From Actinomycetota bacterium (GTDB lineage Bacteria; Actinomycetota; Acidimicrobiia; Acidimicrobiales; Poriferisodalaceae), in assembly GCA_014238065.1 (NCBI GenBank), contig JABABU010000008.1, positions 1-64,000 of the forward strand: a stretch of 64,000 nt of DNA. The letters are read 5' to 3'. Positions 43,034 through 50,458 of this stretch are shown in pieces (positions within the stretch are counted from its first letter, which is position 1; every line of letters begins with the position of its first letter). A program made the position numbers and the translations under genes. The notes beneath the pieces are model-generated. The model worked only from the letters and a program-made list of their open reading frames with translations. It was not told the origin of the DNA and did no database searches.

Positions 43034-44179
43034 ATGGCTGACCACGACGTGAAGGCGATGAGCGCGGATATCGACACTCCGGTGTTCGAGAACCCTGCGT
43101 TCACCGTCCCCAAGCCGCTGAACGAGTGCACTGTTGCGCTCGTGACCACGGCGTCACTGCATCACCCCGATCAGGAAGACTTCGCTCCGAACGACACGGC
43201 CTACCGTGTGCTCGACGGCAGCCGTCGCGACTACGTCACCGGGCACTGGAGTCCGAACTTCGATGCGACCGGATTTGCATACGACATCAACACCGTCTTC
43301 CCGGTCGATCGCCTCGACGAACTCGCTGCCGACGGCGTCATCGGCGCTGTCGCTGACCATCACCTCGCCTATGCCGGCAACCAGTTCGATCTCAGCGCGG
43401 TCCGCATGGACAGTGGCCCTGCCGGTGGGAAGTGGTTGAAGGAGCAGGGCGTCGATGTCGTTCTGCTCACTCCTGTTTGACCGTTGTGCACGCGTACCGT
43501 GAGTACGCTCGCCCACGTCTTCGAGGCGGAAGGCCTCGCCACGATCGCGCTCGGATCGCAGCGCAAGCAGATCGAGAACACTGCACCGCCTCGCGGTCTG
43601 TGGTGCGACTTTCCCCTTGGCAGGCCCCTGGGGAAGCCCGGCGACCCAGCGTTCCAGCACAGCGTGTTGGCTCACGCGTTCAGTTTGCTCGAAGCTGACG
43701 GCCCTGTGTTCGAGGAGTTCGCGGAGGCGATTTTCGATGACGGCACAGACGTGGTTGCGTGCACGTTGCCGCCGCGATTCGACCCAGACGCACATCCTGC
43801 GGTCGATGAGGCAGTCGGCCTTCGGCCCGCGTACGACCGTGCCATCGAGAAGTTCGGAAACCGCACCGGCGCTGGTCGTGTGGTTGCAGCTGCCGACATC
43901 CCTGGTGCCGTGGAGGCGTTCACGCGGGTCGCCGACGGCACTCCTTGGAAGGAAGCCGGCATTCCTGGTATCCCCGCTCGTGTCTGTCAAGACATTCGTG
44001 GCTACTACGAAACCGCAGCTCTCGGGCTCAGCGATCATGCGCCGACCGCGTGGGCGGGCACTCGTTGGTTCCATGAGCAGACCCAGGCAGGCAGAACCAT
44101 TCTCGCTGCACGGTCGTCGATGCAAGCAGCGGGCGTGAAGCAGCCGATTTGGTTCTACATGGCGCCGGGGGATCTGTAG
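43034..44179 (+). CDS. GrdB-type selenoprotein B homologue, U-x-x-C motif, Sec149
   Basis: From ATG 43034 (ribosome site GAGGAG seven nt upstream) the frame passes TGA at 43478-43480 and continues to a stop at 44179, giving 381 aa. Before the UGA is the substrate-binding half with a KWLKEQGVDVVLLTPV approach; immediately after it comes PLCTRTVSTLAHVFEAEGL, so Sec is in a U-x-x-C-T motif like that of glycine/sarcosine/betaine/proline reductase component B. The second half has LWCDFPLGRPLGKPGD, a conserved GrdB/PrdB-family segment. In clostridia these proteins form a reductive deamination complex with other Grd subunits; none is adjacent here, so the role in this organism is not clear (possibly a standalone reductase or a dehalogenase-like activity). 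A SECIS-type hairpin follows the UGA. Confidence 0.87.
43492..43508 (+). promoter_or_regulatory. Bacterial SECIS hairpin of the GrdB-like gene
   Basis: The mRNA reads GCGUAC-CGUGA-GUACGC: a perfect six-base-pair stem with a five-nt loop containing GU. The loop spans positions 21-25 counting the U of UGA as 1, with the GU at 22-23, very close to the fdhF positions. Unlike the other two hairpins in the window, it has no bulged U in the 5' arm. Confidence 0.7.
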
Positions 44180-44314
44180 CTCGACCTACGCCGTCTCTGC
44201 CTACATCGCGGGCAGGCCCGACCGCAGGCGTGTCCGCCGATCTCGTCGGAAGTGGTTCGTTCGGTCCTGAAGTCGGCGCGAACAGGGCCCCGAGACGTTC
44301 GATACGCATTGTGG

Positions 44315-45418
44315 TCAGAAGTTGATCGAGGCCGCTTCGAGGTCGAGGGCAGCAGTGTGGAGACGCGTGAGCATCGCCCTGAAGAGGTCGCGGCTCCGCG
44401 AATCCTCCGTAGTGACGGCTGACAGGTTGTTACCGATCATCGCCATCCACCACAGCATCGAACTCCGGTAGTCGGTCTCGACGTTGTCGAGAAGTCGAGG
44501 ATCGACGCCATTTCGCATCAACTCGTCTCGGTAGAGTCCGAGAAGCTCACCCTCGAATTGTCGCCGCATCGCCGTCTCGAGGCTCGATCCCAGCAAGAAC
44601 GCGAGGTCGGTGACGCCTCCGGTGTACATCGCCGTCTGCCAGTCGATGATCGTGACGCCCCCGGAGGGGTGAAACAGCATGTTGTCGAGCCGATAGTCGG
44701 CATGGGCAATCGTGAGTGGGTGTGTCGCGATGTGAGACAACCAGTCGCTGAGCCGGTGGGCGAACCGACGGTTGATCGCCACCGACTCCGAAGGCAGCAT
44801 GTCCGCGTAGCGCATTTCGAATGCATCGAGTGAGGAGGTGACTGTTGTTTGAAGTCCACCTGGAATTGCTGGCGCATCGATGCCGGGGACCCATGCGAGG
44901 GTCGGCGTGCGTGGAACCCCCCACCAGGTCGACTGGAACGCAGCGAGCGCCTCGACGGCTAGGACAGCCTGCTCGCGGGTTGCTCCGAGCACCTGGTCGC
45001 CCGACTGGGAAGGGGCCTCATCGGACAAGAGCAGCACGGTGTGGCCAGCGTCCTCGTCGACCGCGTTGAAGAAGCAGCGCGGGACGGTAACCGTATCGGG
45101 GAGTTGCGAAGCGAGGTGAGCGTAGAACATCGCCTCTCGAAACCAGACGCGGAGGAACGATCCGACCTGGCGCGCTCCCTCTTCGGTCGTCGGCAGTTTG
45201 GCGATGAGACTTCGAGGTCCATGTGTCTCCGCGCCGTAGTCGACCGTGAGTCTGGCCAGGCTGCCGAGGAACGCAGCGCCCTCGCCGAAGGGTTCGATTT
45301 GGACGGAGTGAACGTCGACAGCCCCAAGCCCATCGTTGAGTCCGCCATCAGACAACGCCGCAGCGAGCCACTCGACGCTGATATCTTCGACGGTCCCTGG
45401 AAGTGGAGGCAGGTTCAT
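44315..45418 (-). CDS. Phosphotransferase (APH/ecdysteroid-kinase-like)
   Basis: The 367-aa protein has the aminoglycoside-phosphotransferase-like kinase fold: an N-lobe with a Lys-containing RSLIAKLPTTEEG, the catalytic HADYRLDNMLF (H-x-D-x-x-x-x-N) and the metal-binding IIDWQTAMYTGG. The long insertions resemble the ecdysteroid-kinase/DUF1679-like group often found in acyl-CoA-metabolising actinobacteria. Substrate unknown. Its ATG overlaps the stop of the alpha/beta-hydrolase gene by four bases (ATGA), so the two form an operon. A related protein is encoded at 63222 to the window edge. Confidence 0.85.
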   Translation of the reverse strand: MNLPPLPGTVEDISVEWLAAALSDGGLNDGLGAVDVHSVQIEPFGEGAAFLGSLARLTVDYGAETHGPRSLIAKLPTTEEGARQVGSFLRVWFREAMFYAHLASQLPDTVTVPRCFFNAVDEDAGHTVLLLSDEAPSQSGDQVLGATREQAVLAVEALAAFQSTWWGVPRTPTLAWVPGIDAPAIPGGLQTTVTSSLDAFEMRYADMLPSESVAINRRFAHRLSDWLSHIATHPLTIAHADYRLDNMLFHPSGGVTIIDWQTAMYTGGVTDLAFLLGSSLETAMRRQFEGELLGLYRDELMRNGVDPRLLDNVETDYRSSMLWWMAMIGNNLSAVTTEDSRSRDLFRAMLTRLHTAALDLEAASINF

Positions 45419-46143
45419 CCGCCAGGAGCCGGCCCGGGCAGGCCGGCTGTCGCGTGACGTTCGAAGTGCTCAGGGATCCATGTGATCAGACGCTGACGGA
45501 GTTCGGCTGCTGCTTCTGTGAGTAGATGACCCGCGTTTGGAAGAATGACGAGTTCGCCTGTGCCCGCGATCATCTGCACCATCTGACTCGCCATCATGGG
45601 AAGGATCTCGTCGCTGTCACCATGTATCAGCAGCAGCGGAGTCGTGCCCAGAGCGTCAGCTGTTTCGCATCCTGCGGATTGAGTGGCGAGTGTCACCACG
45701 CCGGCGCAGTGATCGCGAAATGCGACTCCTGCCTGGACCGCAACAGCTCCGCCGAAACTGTGGCCGATGGTGATGAAGCGGCGAGTGCCTGATCGGGTTG
45801 CAAGGTCAGCTGCTGCTGCCGTGTCGTGCAAACAGCGAGGGAGGTCGTTTGGTTTGCGGTAGCCGATGCGGATGGTTCCGATGCCGAGTGCCGCCACGGT
45901 TTCGGCAAGGTCGAAATAGAGGCCCTCTGCTGGTCCGAGCACGCCGCCCATCGCTCCGCCGACCATGAGCACAACGTTCTCGGCGTCGATCGGTCCGTGG
46001 CGGAACATCGAGAGAAGGCCCTTGCTGGTGTAGATCTCGATGTGCCGCTGGTCTTTCGCCGTCTCGACTTCGAGCGCCGCCATGCTGCCCAGTGATTCGA
46101 GTGGAGTCGGCACGTCTTCGTCGCCGGCAGCTTCGTCGCTCAT
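45415..46143 (-). CDS. Alpha/beta-hydrolase (dienelactone-hydrolase-like)
   Basis: The 242-aa protein has VVLMVGGAMGGVLGPAEGL (oxyanion region), the nucleophile elbow ITIGHSFGGAVAVQAG (G-H-S-F-G), the acid in LLIHGDSDEILP and the His near LPNAGHLLTEAAAE. It hydrolyses an ester, lactone or thioester. I prefer ATG 46143 (MSDEAAGDED): the upstream GTG at 46236 would lie inside an 18-bp hairpin of the leader and add 31 residues with no domain. It is the first gene of an operon with the phosphotransferase, behind an operator-containing promoter (46304-46332). Confidence 0.85.
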   Translation of the reverse strand: MSDEAAGDEDVPTPLESLGSMAALEVETAKDQRHIEIYTSKGLLSMFRHGPIDAENVVLMVGGAMGGVLGPAEGLYFDLAETVAALGIGTIRIGYRKPNDLPRCLHDTAAAADLATRSGTRRFITIGHSFGGAVAVQAGVAFRDHCAGVVTLATQSAGCETADALGTTPLLLIHGDSDEILPMMASQMVQMIAGTGELVILPNAGHLLTEAAAELRQRLITWIPEHFERHATAGLPGPAPGG

Positions 46144-46195
46144 CACGGCAGCTTCGGCGCTGCCATCGGCATCGTCAAATCGCCGGAAAACCCGT

Positions 46196-46242
46196 TCCGC
46201 CGTGGCGAGATGTCTTGGAGGGACACATCTCGCCACGGCGGA
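46196..46242 (-). promoter_or_regulatory. 18-bp perfect hairpin in the 5' leader of the hydrolase operon
   Basis: The arms TCCGCCGTGGCGAGATGT (46196-46213) and its exact complement (46225-46242) flank an 11-nt loop. The structure lies between the promoter and the ATG 46143 on the minus strand, so it is transcribed as a leader hairpin; on the mRNA side it is followed by GGTTTT, only a weak T-run. It could act as an attenuator, an mRNA-stability element or a protein-binding site. In the mRNA the loop contains CCCUCC, complementary to a Shine-Dalgarno sequence. Confidence 0.75.
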
Positions 46243-46303
46243 GTCATGACACCCAGCCGACTTCGATTGATCCGGTCGGGTTCATTCCAGGTGCGTGATC
46301 GAC

Positions 46304-46332
46304 AAAGTAAAACCACTGAGAGTGGTTGTCAA
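46304..46332 (-). promoter_or_regulatory. Sigma-70-like promoter with palindromic operator in the spacer
   Basis: On the minus strand the -35 hexamer TTGACA (46332-46327) and -10 hexamer TACTTT (46309-46304) are 17 nt apart. The spacer is almost filled by the palindrome AACCACT-CTC-AGTGGTT (46311-46327), the expected position for a repressor that blocks RNA polymerase. A further AGTGGT lies just upstream. The downstream operon is the alpha/beta-hydrolase and phosphotransferase; no regulator gene is adjacent. Confidence 0.65.
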
Positions 46333-46442
46333 TAGTCAATGACCACTTTTCGTGAAATCATTGTTGTTGGTCACTCGCTGCTGAATCGACATGGGTCTCT
46401 TACTTCAGTCGCTACCATGGCCGATCTAACTGCAACACGTCT

Positions 46443-46513
46443 GGCGTCGTGGCCGAGTGGTTAGGCAGCGGCCTGCAAAGCCGTGTACACCGGTTCGATT
46501 CCGGTCGGCGCCT
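46443..46513 (+). tRNA. tRNA-Cys (GCA)
   Basis: Acceptor GGCGTCG pairs with CGGCGCC (one G-T wobble), the D-arm is GCC/GGC, the anticodon stem CGGC/GCCG encloses CTGCAAA (anticodon GCA), and the T-arm is ACCGG-TTCGATT-CCGGT. No encoded CCA. Its sequence is normal for Cys; the Sec tRNA is not in this window. Confidence 0.95.
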
Positions 46514-46865
46514 CTGAGATCAGCGTTTTTTGTTTCCCCAGTGCCGTGGGTCCTGCCGGGTTTGCGAGAGTGTGATCGACAGCGTTCCTGTCGATCAGCG
46601 TGCGCTCGTGTTCGAGAAGTTCGTCGTCGAACAACCTGCCCTCGCCGACGAAGTTCGTCCTCACCTTCGGGGCGGTGATCAACGGCGAGTGTCCTTTGGG
46701 TTTCTGTGCCGGCGCAGCGACTTTCCGGTACGGAGTCGAGAGCTTCGGCACTGACTCACAATTCGGGCCGATGTGCATTCTCTCGGCATCGCGATCTGTC
46801 GAGCTCGACGACTTGTCGCCAGGTGTCACCCGGAGGTTCTGCTGCTACCGTGTCCACTCCCGCAC
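46514..46865. other. Region between tRNA-Cys and tRNA-Val, no convincing gene
   Basis: After tRNA-Cys a run of six T (46530 area) may end its transcript. The rest has overlapping frames on both strands, none with a recognisable domain or consistent coding composition. A promoter for tRNA-Val must lie near its end. Confidence 0.4.
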
Positions 46866-46939
46866 GGGCGATTGGCGCAGTTGGTTAGCGCGCTTGCATG
46901 ACACGCAAGAGGTCACAGGTTCAATTCCTGTATCGCCCA
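46866..46939 (+). tRNA. tRNA-Val (GAC)
   Basis: Acceptor GGGCGAT/ATCGCCC, D-arm GCGC/GCGC, anticodon stem CTTGC/GCAAG around ATGACAC (anticodon GAC) and T-arm ACAGG-TTCAATT-CCTGT form a full cloverleaf. The 3' half recurs in degenerate form at 53798-53866. Confidence 0.95.
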
Positions 46940-46947
46940 CAACGACA

Positions 46948-47244
46948 CTATGTGCTGAATGGTGCTGGTCGGAGAGCCAGGCGCGGCAACTTCGCATCGC
47001 ATGGGTCGCTGACTCCAGCACCGTTGGCATCGAACTGTTTCCCGTTCGGTCGAAACGGACAGTTGTCCACGCCGTCCAGTACGCCATCCTCATCCTGGTC
47101 GGGTACGGATGTCGTAGTGGTGGGCCCGGGGGGACTTTCGGAAATTGTTGACAATAGGACAATCGTGAGACAGCGTCGGCGAACGAAGACCCATCGTCGG
47201 ACTGCCGCGGGTTCATAGACAGATCTGGACACTGGACCGGTCAA
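46948..47244 (-). pseudogene. Thrombospondin type-3 repeat remnant
   Basis: The minus-strand frame contains PGPTTTTSVPDQDEDGVLDG followed by VDNCPFRPNGKQFDANGAG and SDPCDA, a recognisable thrombospondin type-3 calcium-binding repeat (D-x-D-x-D-G-V-x-D-x-x-D-N-C-P ... C-D). Both flanks are poor: the N-terminus is Arg-rich with no convincing signal peptide and the C-terminus ends in PRLALRPAPFST right against the tRNA-Val gene. This looks like a broken piece of a secreted repeat protein rather than an intact gene. Its location next to tRNA-Val suggests past insertion or rearrangement there. Confidence 0.5.
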
Positions 47245-47628
47245 TCAGAAGTCGACCCAGGTCTCGTGAACGCGGAGCCAGCAGACCCCATTCGGTGCGT
47301 CGGAATCTGGCACGAACAGGGCCGTGCTCAGGCGCCGCGTGTCGCCTTCGGCCACGTGATGGTGCTCGATGTAGCTCGCGACGATCATCTCCTCGGAACG
47401 ATGCAGCAACCGATGGGTCGTGGTCGACATGTCCAGTTGGCGCGAATTCCGCGCTGCGGCGAGCATCGCAATCGTGGCGGCCCTGTCGGACTCACCGCCG
47501 TCTGGCCCAACGATCGTGAAGTCAGGGGCCAGCGCCACCTCGACGCGGTCGAGCGACGTCACCACGCCGTTGAACAGGTCCTCGAAGAACTCGTGCAGTT
47601 CGGTGATCTCTTCACTCCAGCGAATCAT
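47245..47628 (-). CDS. NTF2/SnoaL-like small protein
   Basis: The 127-aa protein looks like a small cone-shaped NTF2-fold (DUF4440/SnoaL-like) domain: a helical N-terminus (ITELHEFFEDLFNG), the beta-strand FTIVGPDGG, and the end FVPDSDAPNGVCWLRVHETWV. Such domains serve as isomerases, cyclases or binding modules, often standalone in actinobacteria. It starts with ATG 47628 and is followed by the TSP3 remnant. The PhyH gene lies upstream on the same strand, 42 nt away. Confidence 0.65.
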   Translation of the reverse strand: MIRWSEEITELHEFFEDLFNGVVTSLDRVEVALAPDFTIVGPDGGESDRAATIAMLAAARNSRQLDMSTTTHRLLHRSEEMIVASYIEHHHVAEGDTRRLSTALFVPDSDAPNGVCWLRVHETWVDF

Positions 47629-47670
47629 GTCGTCACGGTAGCCCCGTAGCGGCGATCCAACAGTGTCCGG

Positions 47671-48543
47671 TCAGGGCCCGAAGCGGATGGGTTCGAGCGC
47701 CTCGTAGGCCTCGTCGAGTTGTGGCGTCGTGCGCTCGCGCGTCTCTGATGTTCGACGATCGTCCAGGAGCTGCTGTGGGCTCCCCCCATCGATGAAACCA
47801 AGGTACGGGCCGGCAAAGTCGTATCCGATGAGCCGTTGGAGCTTTGGCGAGAACGTTCGGGCGACATCGGGCGGATACATCAGATACATGTTCAGCTCTT
47901 GGCGTAGCCAGGCGAAGTTGTAGTGCAACGCGATGCCAGAGCGGGGTGCGTCGGAGACGTTGGGCCCAGCTCCGTGGAAGATGCCGGACTGGTAGATCAC
48001 CACTGACCCTCGCGGCATCTCCGTCGAGATCGCCTGGCCAGGTGCCGGATGGTGATCGTGGTCCCAGCGGTGGCTGCCGGGGACGATCAGCGTGCCGCCG
48101 TTCTCGGCTGTGAAGTCCGAAGCCGCCCACATCGTGGCGATCGTGTTCGCCGGCGCCGGTTGGCGAATCGGGTAGATGAAGCTGTCTCGGTGAAGCTTCT
48201 GGGCCGACTCACCAGGCATCAGGTGCATGATGCCCTCGTAGTTCAGCTGGAAGTTCGTGCAGTACGGCAACAGCATCTGGCCGGCAACTTCGAGCACCAG
48301 TGGTTGGAGAGCGAGCTCGTGGCTCGCCGGCACCCGCGACAACACACCGTTGAACCGCTTCGTGCGAAGCCCGGAGAACTTCGTGTTGTTCGTGCCGGTC
48401 TCGGCGAGCGCCGGCTCTAACTCGGCGCCGATGCGATCCATGACTTCATCCGACGCCAGTGACTCGACGATGACGCAGCCGGCATCCTGAAGGTGACCCA
48501 CTACCTCATCAGCGGTGGTATCGGGACCTACCTTCGGGATCAT
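47671..48543 (-). CDS. Phytanoyl-CoA-dioxygenase (PhyH) family oxygenase
   Basis: The 290-aa protein has the PhyH-type Fe(II)/2-oxoglutarate site: His-x-Asp in KLHRDSFIYPIR and the distal His in SGIFHGAGPN, with the 2OG-binding Arg expected downstream (DAPRSGIALHYNF). The N-terminal VGHLQDAGCVIVESLASDEV is typical. Members hydroxylate lipids or small metabolites. It is the first gene of a minus-strand pair with the NTF2-like gene. ATG 48543 is preceded by GGAGGCAACG, a strong ribosome site. Confidence 0.88.
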   Translation of the reverse strand: MIPKVGPDTTADEVVGHLQDAGCVIVESLASDEVMDRIGAELEPALAETGTNNTKFSGLRTKRFNGVLSRVPASHELALQPLVLEVAGQMLLPYCTNFQLNYEGIMHLMPGESAQKLHRDSFIYPIRQPAPANTIATMWAASDFTAENGGTLIVPGSHRWDHDHHPAPGQAISTEMPRGSVVIYQSGIFHGAGPNVSDAPRSGIALHYNFAWLRQELNMYLMYPPDVARTFSPKLQRLIGYDFAGPYLGFIDGGSPQQLLDDRRTSETRERTTPQLDEAYEALEPIRFGP

Positions 48544-48624
48544 CGTTGCCTCCGTTCAGCGTCGAGCCGTAACTCCACCCGTTGTAAGAATCTCACACCG
48601 AAGTGTGAGGTCAACCCAGGAGTG

Positions 48625-49359
48625 TCAGCGCATGGTGAAGCCGCGGTCGGCGAGGAACTGTCGCATGTGCGGGCGGCCTTCTCTGCCGAGCAAGCCCGCC
48701 ATCTCACTCGACCACGTGGCCTGCCTGGATCCACCGGACCGTGATGCGTAGTACGCAGCCATTGCTTCGTCGTACTCCTCGATCCCCGCGACATCGTCCT
48801 CACCGTAGATCTCCTCGCGAAGGACGACATGCTGAGAAAGTCGTGGCTTGACCTCAGGATCCTGGTCAGGGACCCCGATGCACATTCCGAACACGGGATA
48901 CACGTTGTCGGGGAGCTCGAGAAGGTCCGAGACGGTCTGCGGGTCGTTCCTGACCGCGCCGATGTAGCAGATGCCGAGACCGAGCGACTCTGCGGCGATG
49001 ACGGCGTTCTGGCCTGCGAGCGCGACATCGACTGTGGCGATGATGAAGTGCTCGGTCATGCCGCTGGCCGCCTCGATCCCGGCCAGCTCGCTCGCGACCG
49101 AGGCTCTGCGCATGTCGGCGCACCACACCAGAAACGCGCCGGCGGTCATGATCTGCGTCTGTCCGCCTGCCACTTCGGCGATGGTTGCTCTGGTCTCGGC
49201 TGATCGGACTCGGATCACCGTCGTCGCCTGCACGTTGCTCGACGTCGCGGCCGCCGTCGCGCACGCAACGATCGCTTCGACGGTCTCGTCAGCGAGAGGT
49301 TCGTCGACAAAGGCACGAATCGATCGGTGCGACCTGATGATCTGATGCGTCTCGTTCAT
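48625..49359 (-). CDS. NfsA-like NAD(P)H-dependent nitroreductase
   Basis: The 244-aa protein starts MNETHQIIRSHRSIRAFVD, with the R-S-I-R FMN-binding motif, then SSNVQATTVIRV, a flavin-contacting QTQIMTAGAFLVWC and the late AESLGLGICYIGAVRNDP. This layout is that of NfsA/FRase I-type oxygen-insensitive nitroreductases (about 240 aa). The ATG at 49359 is preferred over a longer frame start at 49395, which would overlap the divergent dipeptidase region. Substrate unknown. Confidence 0.87.
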   Translation of the reverse strand: MNETHQIIRSHRSIRAFVDEPLADETVEAIVACATAAATSSNVQATTVIRVRSAETRATIAEVAGGQTQIMTAGAFLVWCADMRRASVASELAGIEAASGMTEHFIIATVDVALAGQNAVIAAESLGLGICYIGAVRNDPQTVSDLLELPDNVYPVFGMCIGVPDQDPEVKPRLSQHVVLREEIYGEDDVAGIEEYDEAMAAYYASRSGGSRQATWSSEMAGLLGREGRPHMRQFLADRGFTMR

Positions 49360-49447
49360 CAGCCGATGTTCACAGACGCGGATGACATGGGCCAAGACAG
49401 TTCAGGAGGCGGCGATACGATCGGGCCAGCGACCACCGAAGGCAAGC

Positions 49448-50458
49448 ATGGCTCCGACTCTGACCGAACACCCATGGGGGATCTCTGATCGAGCCGCGGA
49501 GCTTCACCGCGACGCTCTCGTGTGGGACGAGCATGGCGGATGGGCGTACGACCGGGCTGATGATCTCGGAGAGCTCGAACGGTGGTTGGCGGCCGGCTGC
49601 AACTACCTGTCGATCAACGCAGTGTTCGACGCTCAGCGATGGACCATCGGCGTCGAGGCGTTCTCCGGCTACCGCCGCTGGATCCGCGAGCACTCCGACC
49701 AGTACATCCAGGTCGAAACTGTTGACGATGTCCATCGGGCCAAGCGTGAGGGCCTGTTGGCGGTCAGCTTTGATGTGGAAGGGATGAATGCGTTGAACGG
49801 CGATGTCGGAATGGTGGACGTCTGTTACCGGCTCGGGGTGCGTCACATGCTGTTCGCCTACAACCGCAACAACCTGGCGGGTGGCGGTTGCCACGAGCAT
49901 GACACCGGCCTCACCGCGTTCGGTCGAGATGTCATTCGGGAGATGAACAGGGTCGGCATGGTGATCGATTGTTCCCACACCGGCCACAGAACGACGATGG
50001 AAGCAATGGAGCTCTCCGAATCGCCGGTGATCTTCTCGCATTCGAACGCACGTACCCTGTGCGACCACGAGCGAAACATCACCGACGACCAGATCGACGC
50101 ATGCGCGGCAACCGGGGGAGTCATCGGCGTCACGGGGGTCGGCGGTTTCCTCGGCGGCGAAGGCACCACGAAACGCCTGGTCGACCACATCGACTACATG
50201 GTTGATCGAGTCGGAGTCGACCACGTTGGCTTCGGCATGGACAGCGTGCTCGACCGCGAACAAAGCCCCACCTACGAAGAAGACAGTCGATACTGGCCAG
50301 AGGACGTCTACCCGCCAGGCGTCGACCTCGGATTTCTCCCTCCTGAATCGTTGCCACGACTCACCCAGGAACTACTCGACCGCGGCTATGACGAGCAGAG
50401 CGTCCGAGCCATTCTCGGCGAAAACTTCCTCCGAGTCGCCACCCAGGTCTGGCGCTGA
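49448..50458 (+). CDS. M19 (membrane-dipeptidase-like) metallohydrolase
   Basis: The 336-aa protein follows the renal-dipeptidase (M19) scheme: SFDVEGMNAL with the bridging Glu, VIDCSHTGHRTTMEA and VIFSHSNAR with metal His, and HVGFGMDSV with the terminal Asp. The N-terminal metal motif, normally D-G-H-N-D, reads DEHGGW, so the second metal ligand Asp is replaced by Gly; activity may be altered. ATG 49448 (MAPTLTEHPWGIS) has GAAGG five nt upstream; the frame is open from 49382. Its TGA overlaps by one base the ATG of the FAD oxidoreductase, which points to a coupled pair acting on the released amine or amino acid. Confidence 0.85.
   Translation: MAPTLTEHPWGISDRAAELHRDALVWDEHGGWAYDRADDLGELERWLAAGCNYLSINAVFDAQRWTIGVEAFSGYRRWIREHSDQYIQVETVDDVHRAKREGLLAVSFDVEGMNALNGDVGMVDVCYRLGVRHMLFAYNRNNLAGGGCHEHDTGLTAFGRDVIREMNRVGMVIDCSHTGHRTTMEAMELSESPVIFSHSNARTLCDHERNITDDQIDACAATGGVIGVTGVGGFLGGEGTTKRLVDHIDYMVDRVGVDHVGFGMDSVLDREQSPTYEEDSRYWPEDVYPPGVDLGFLPPESLPRLTQELLDRGYDEQSVRAILGENFLRVATQVWR

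Noticed and set aside
43481-44179. Second half of the GrdB-like gene as an independent gene or as a nonsense-mutated pseudogene.
   Set aside because: The frame is continuous across the UGA, the residues on both sides match one family, and the UGA lies exactly at the U-x-x-C position with a SECIS-like hairpin.
46461-46829. Minus-strand frame across tRNA-Cys ending TGIEPVYTALQAAA.
   Set aside because: The end is antisense translation of the tRNA; the rest has no recognisable domain.
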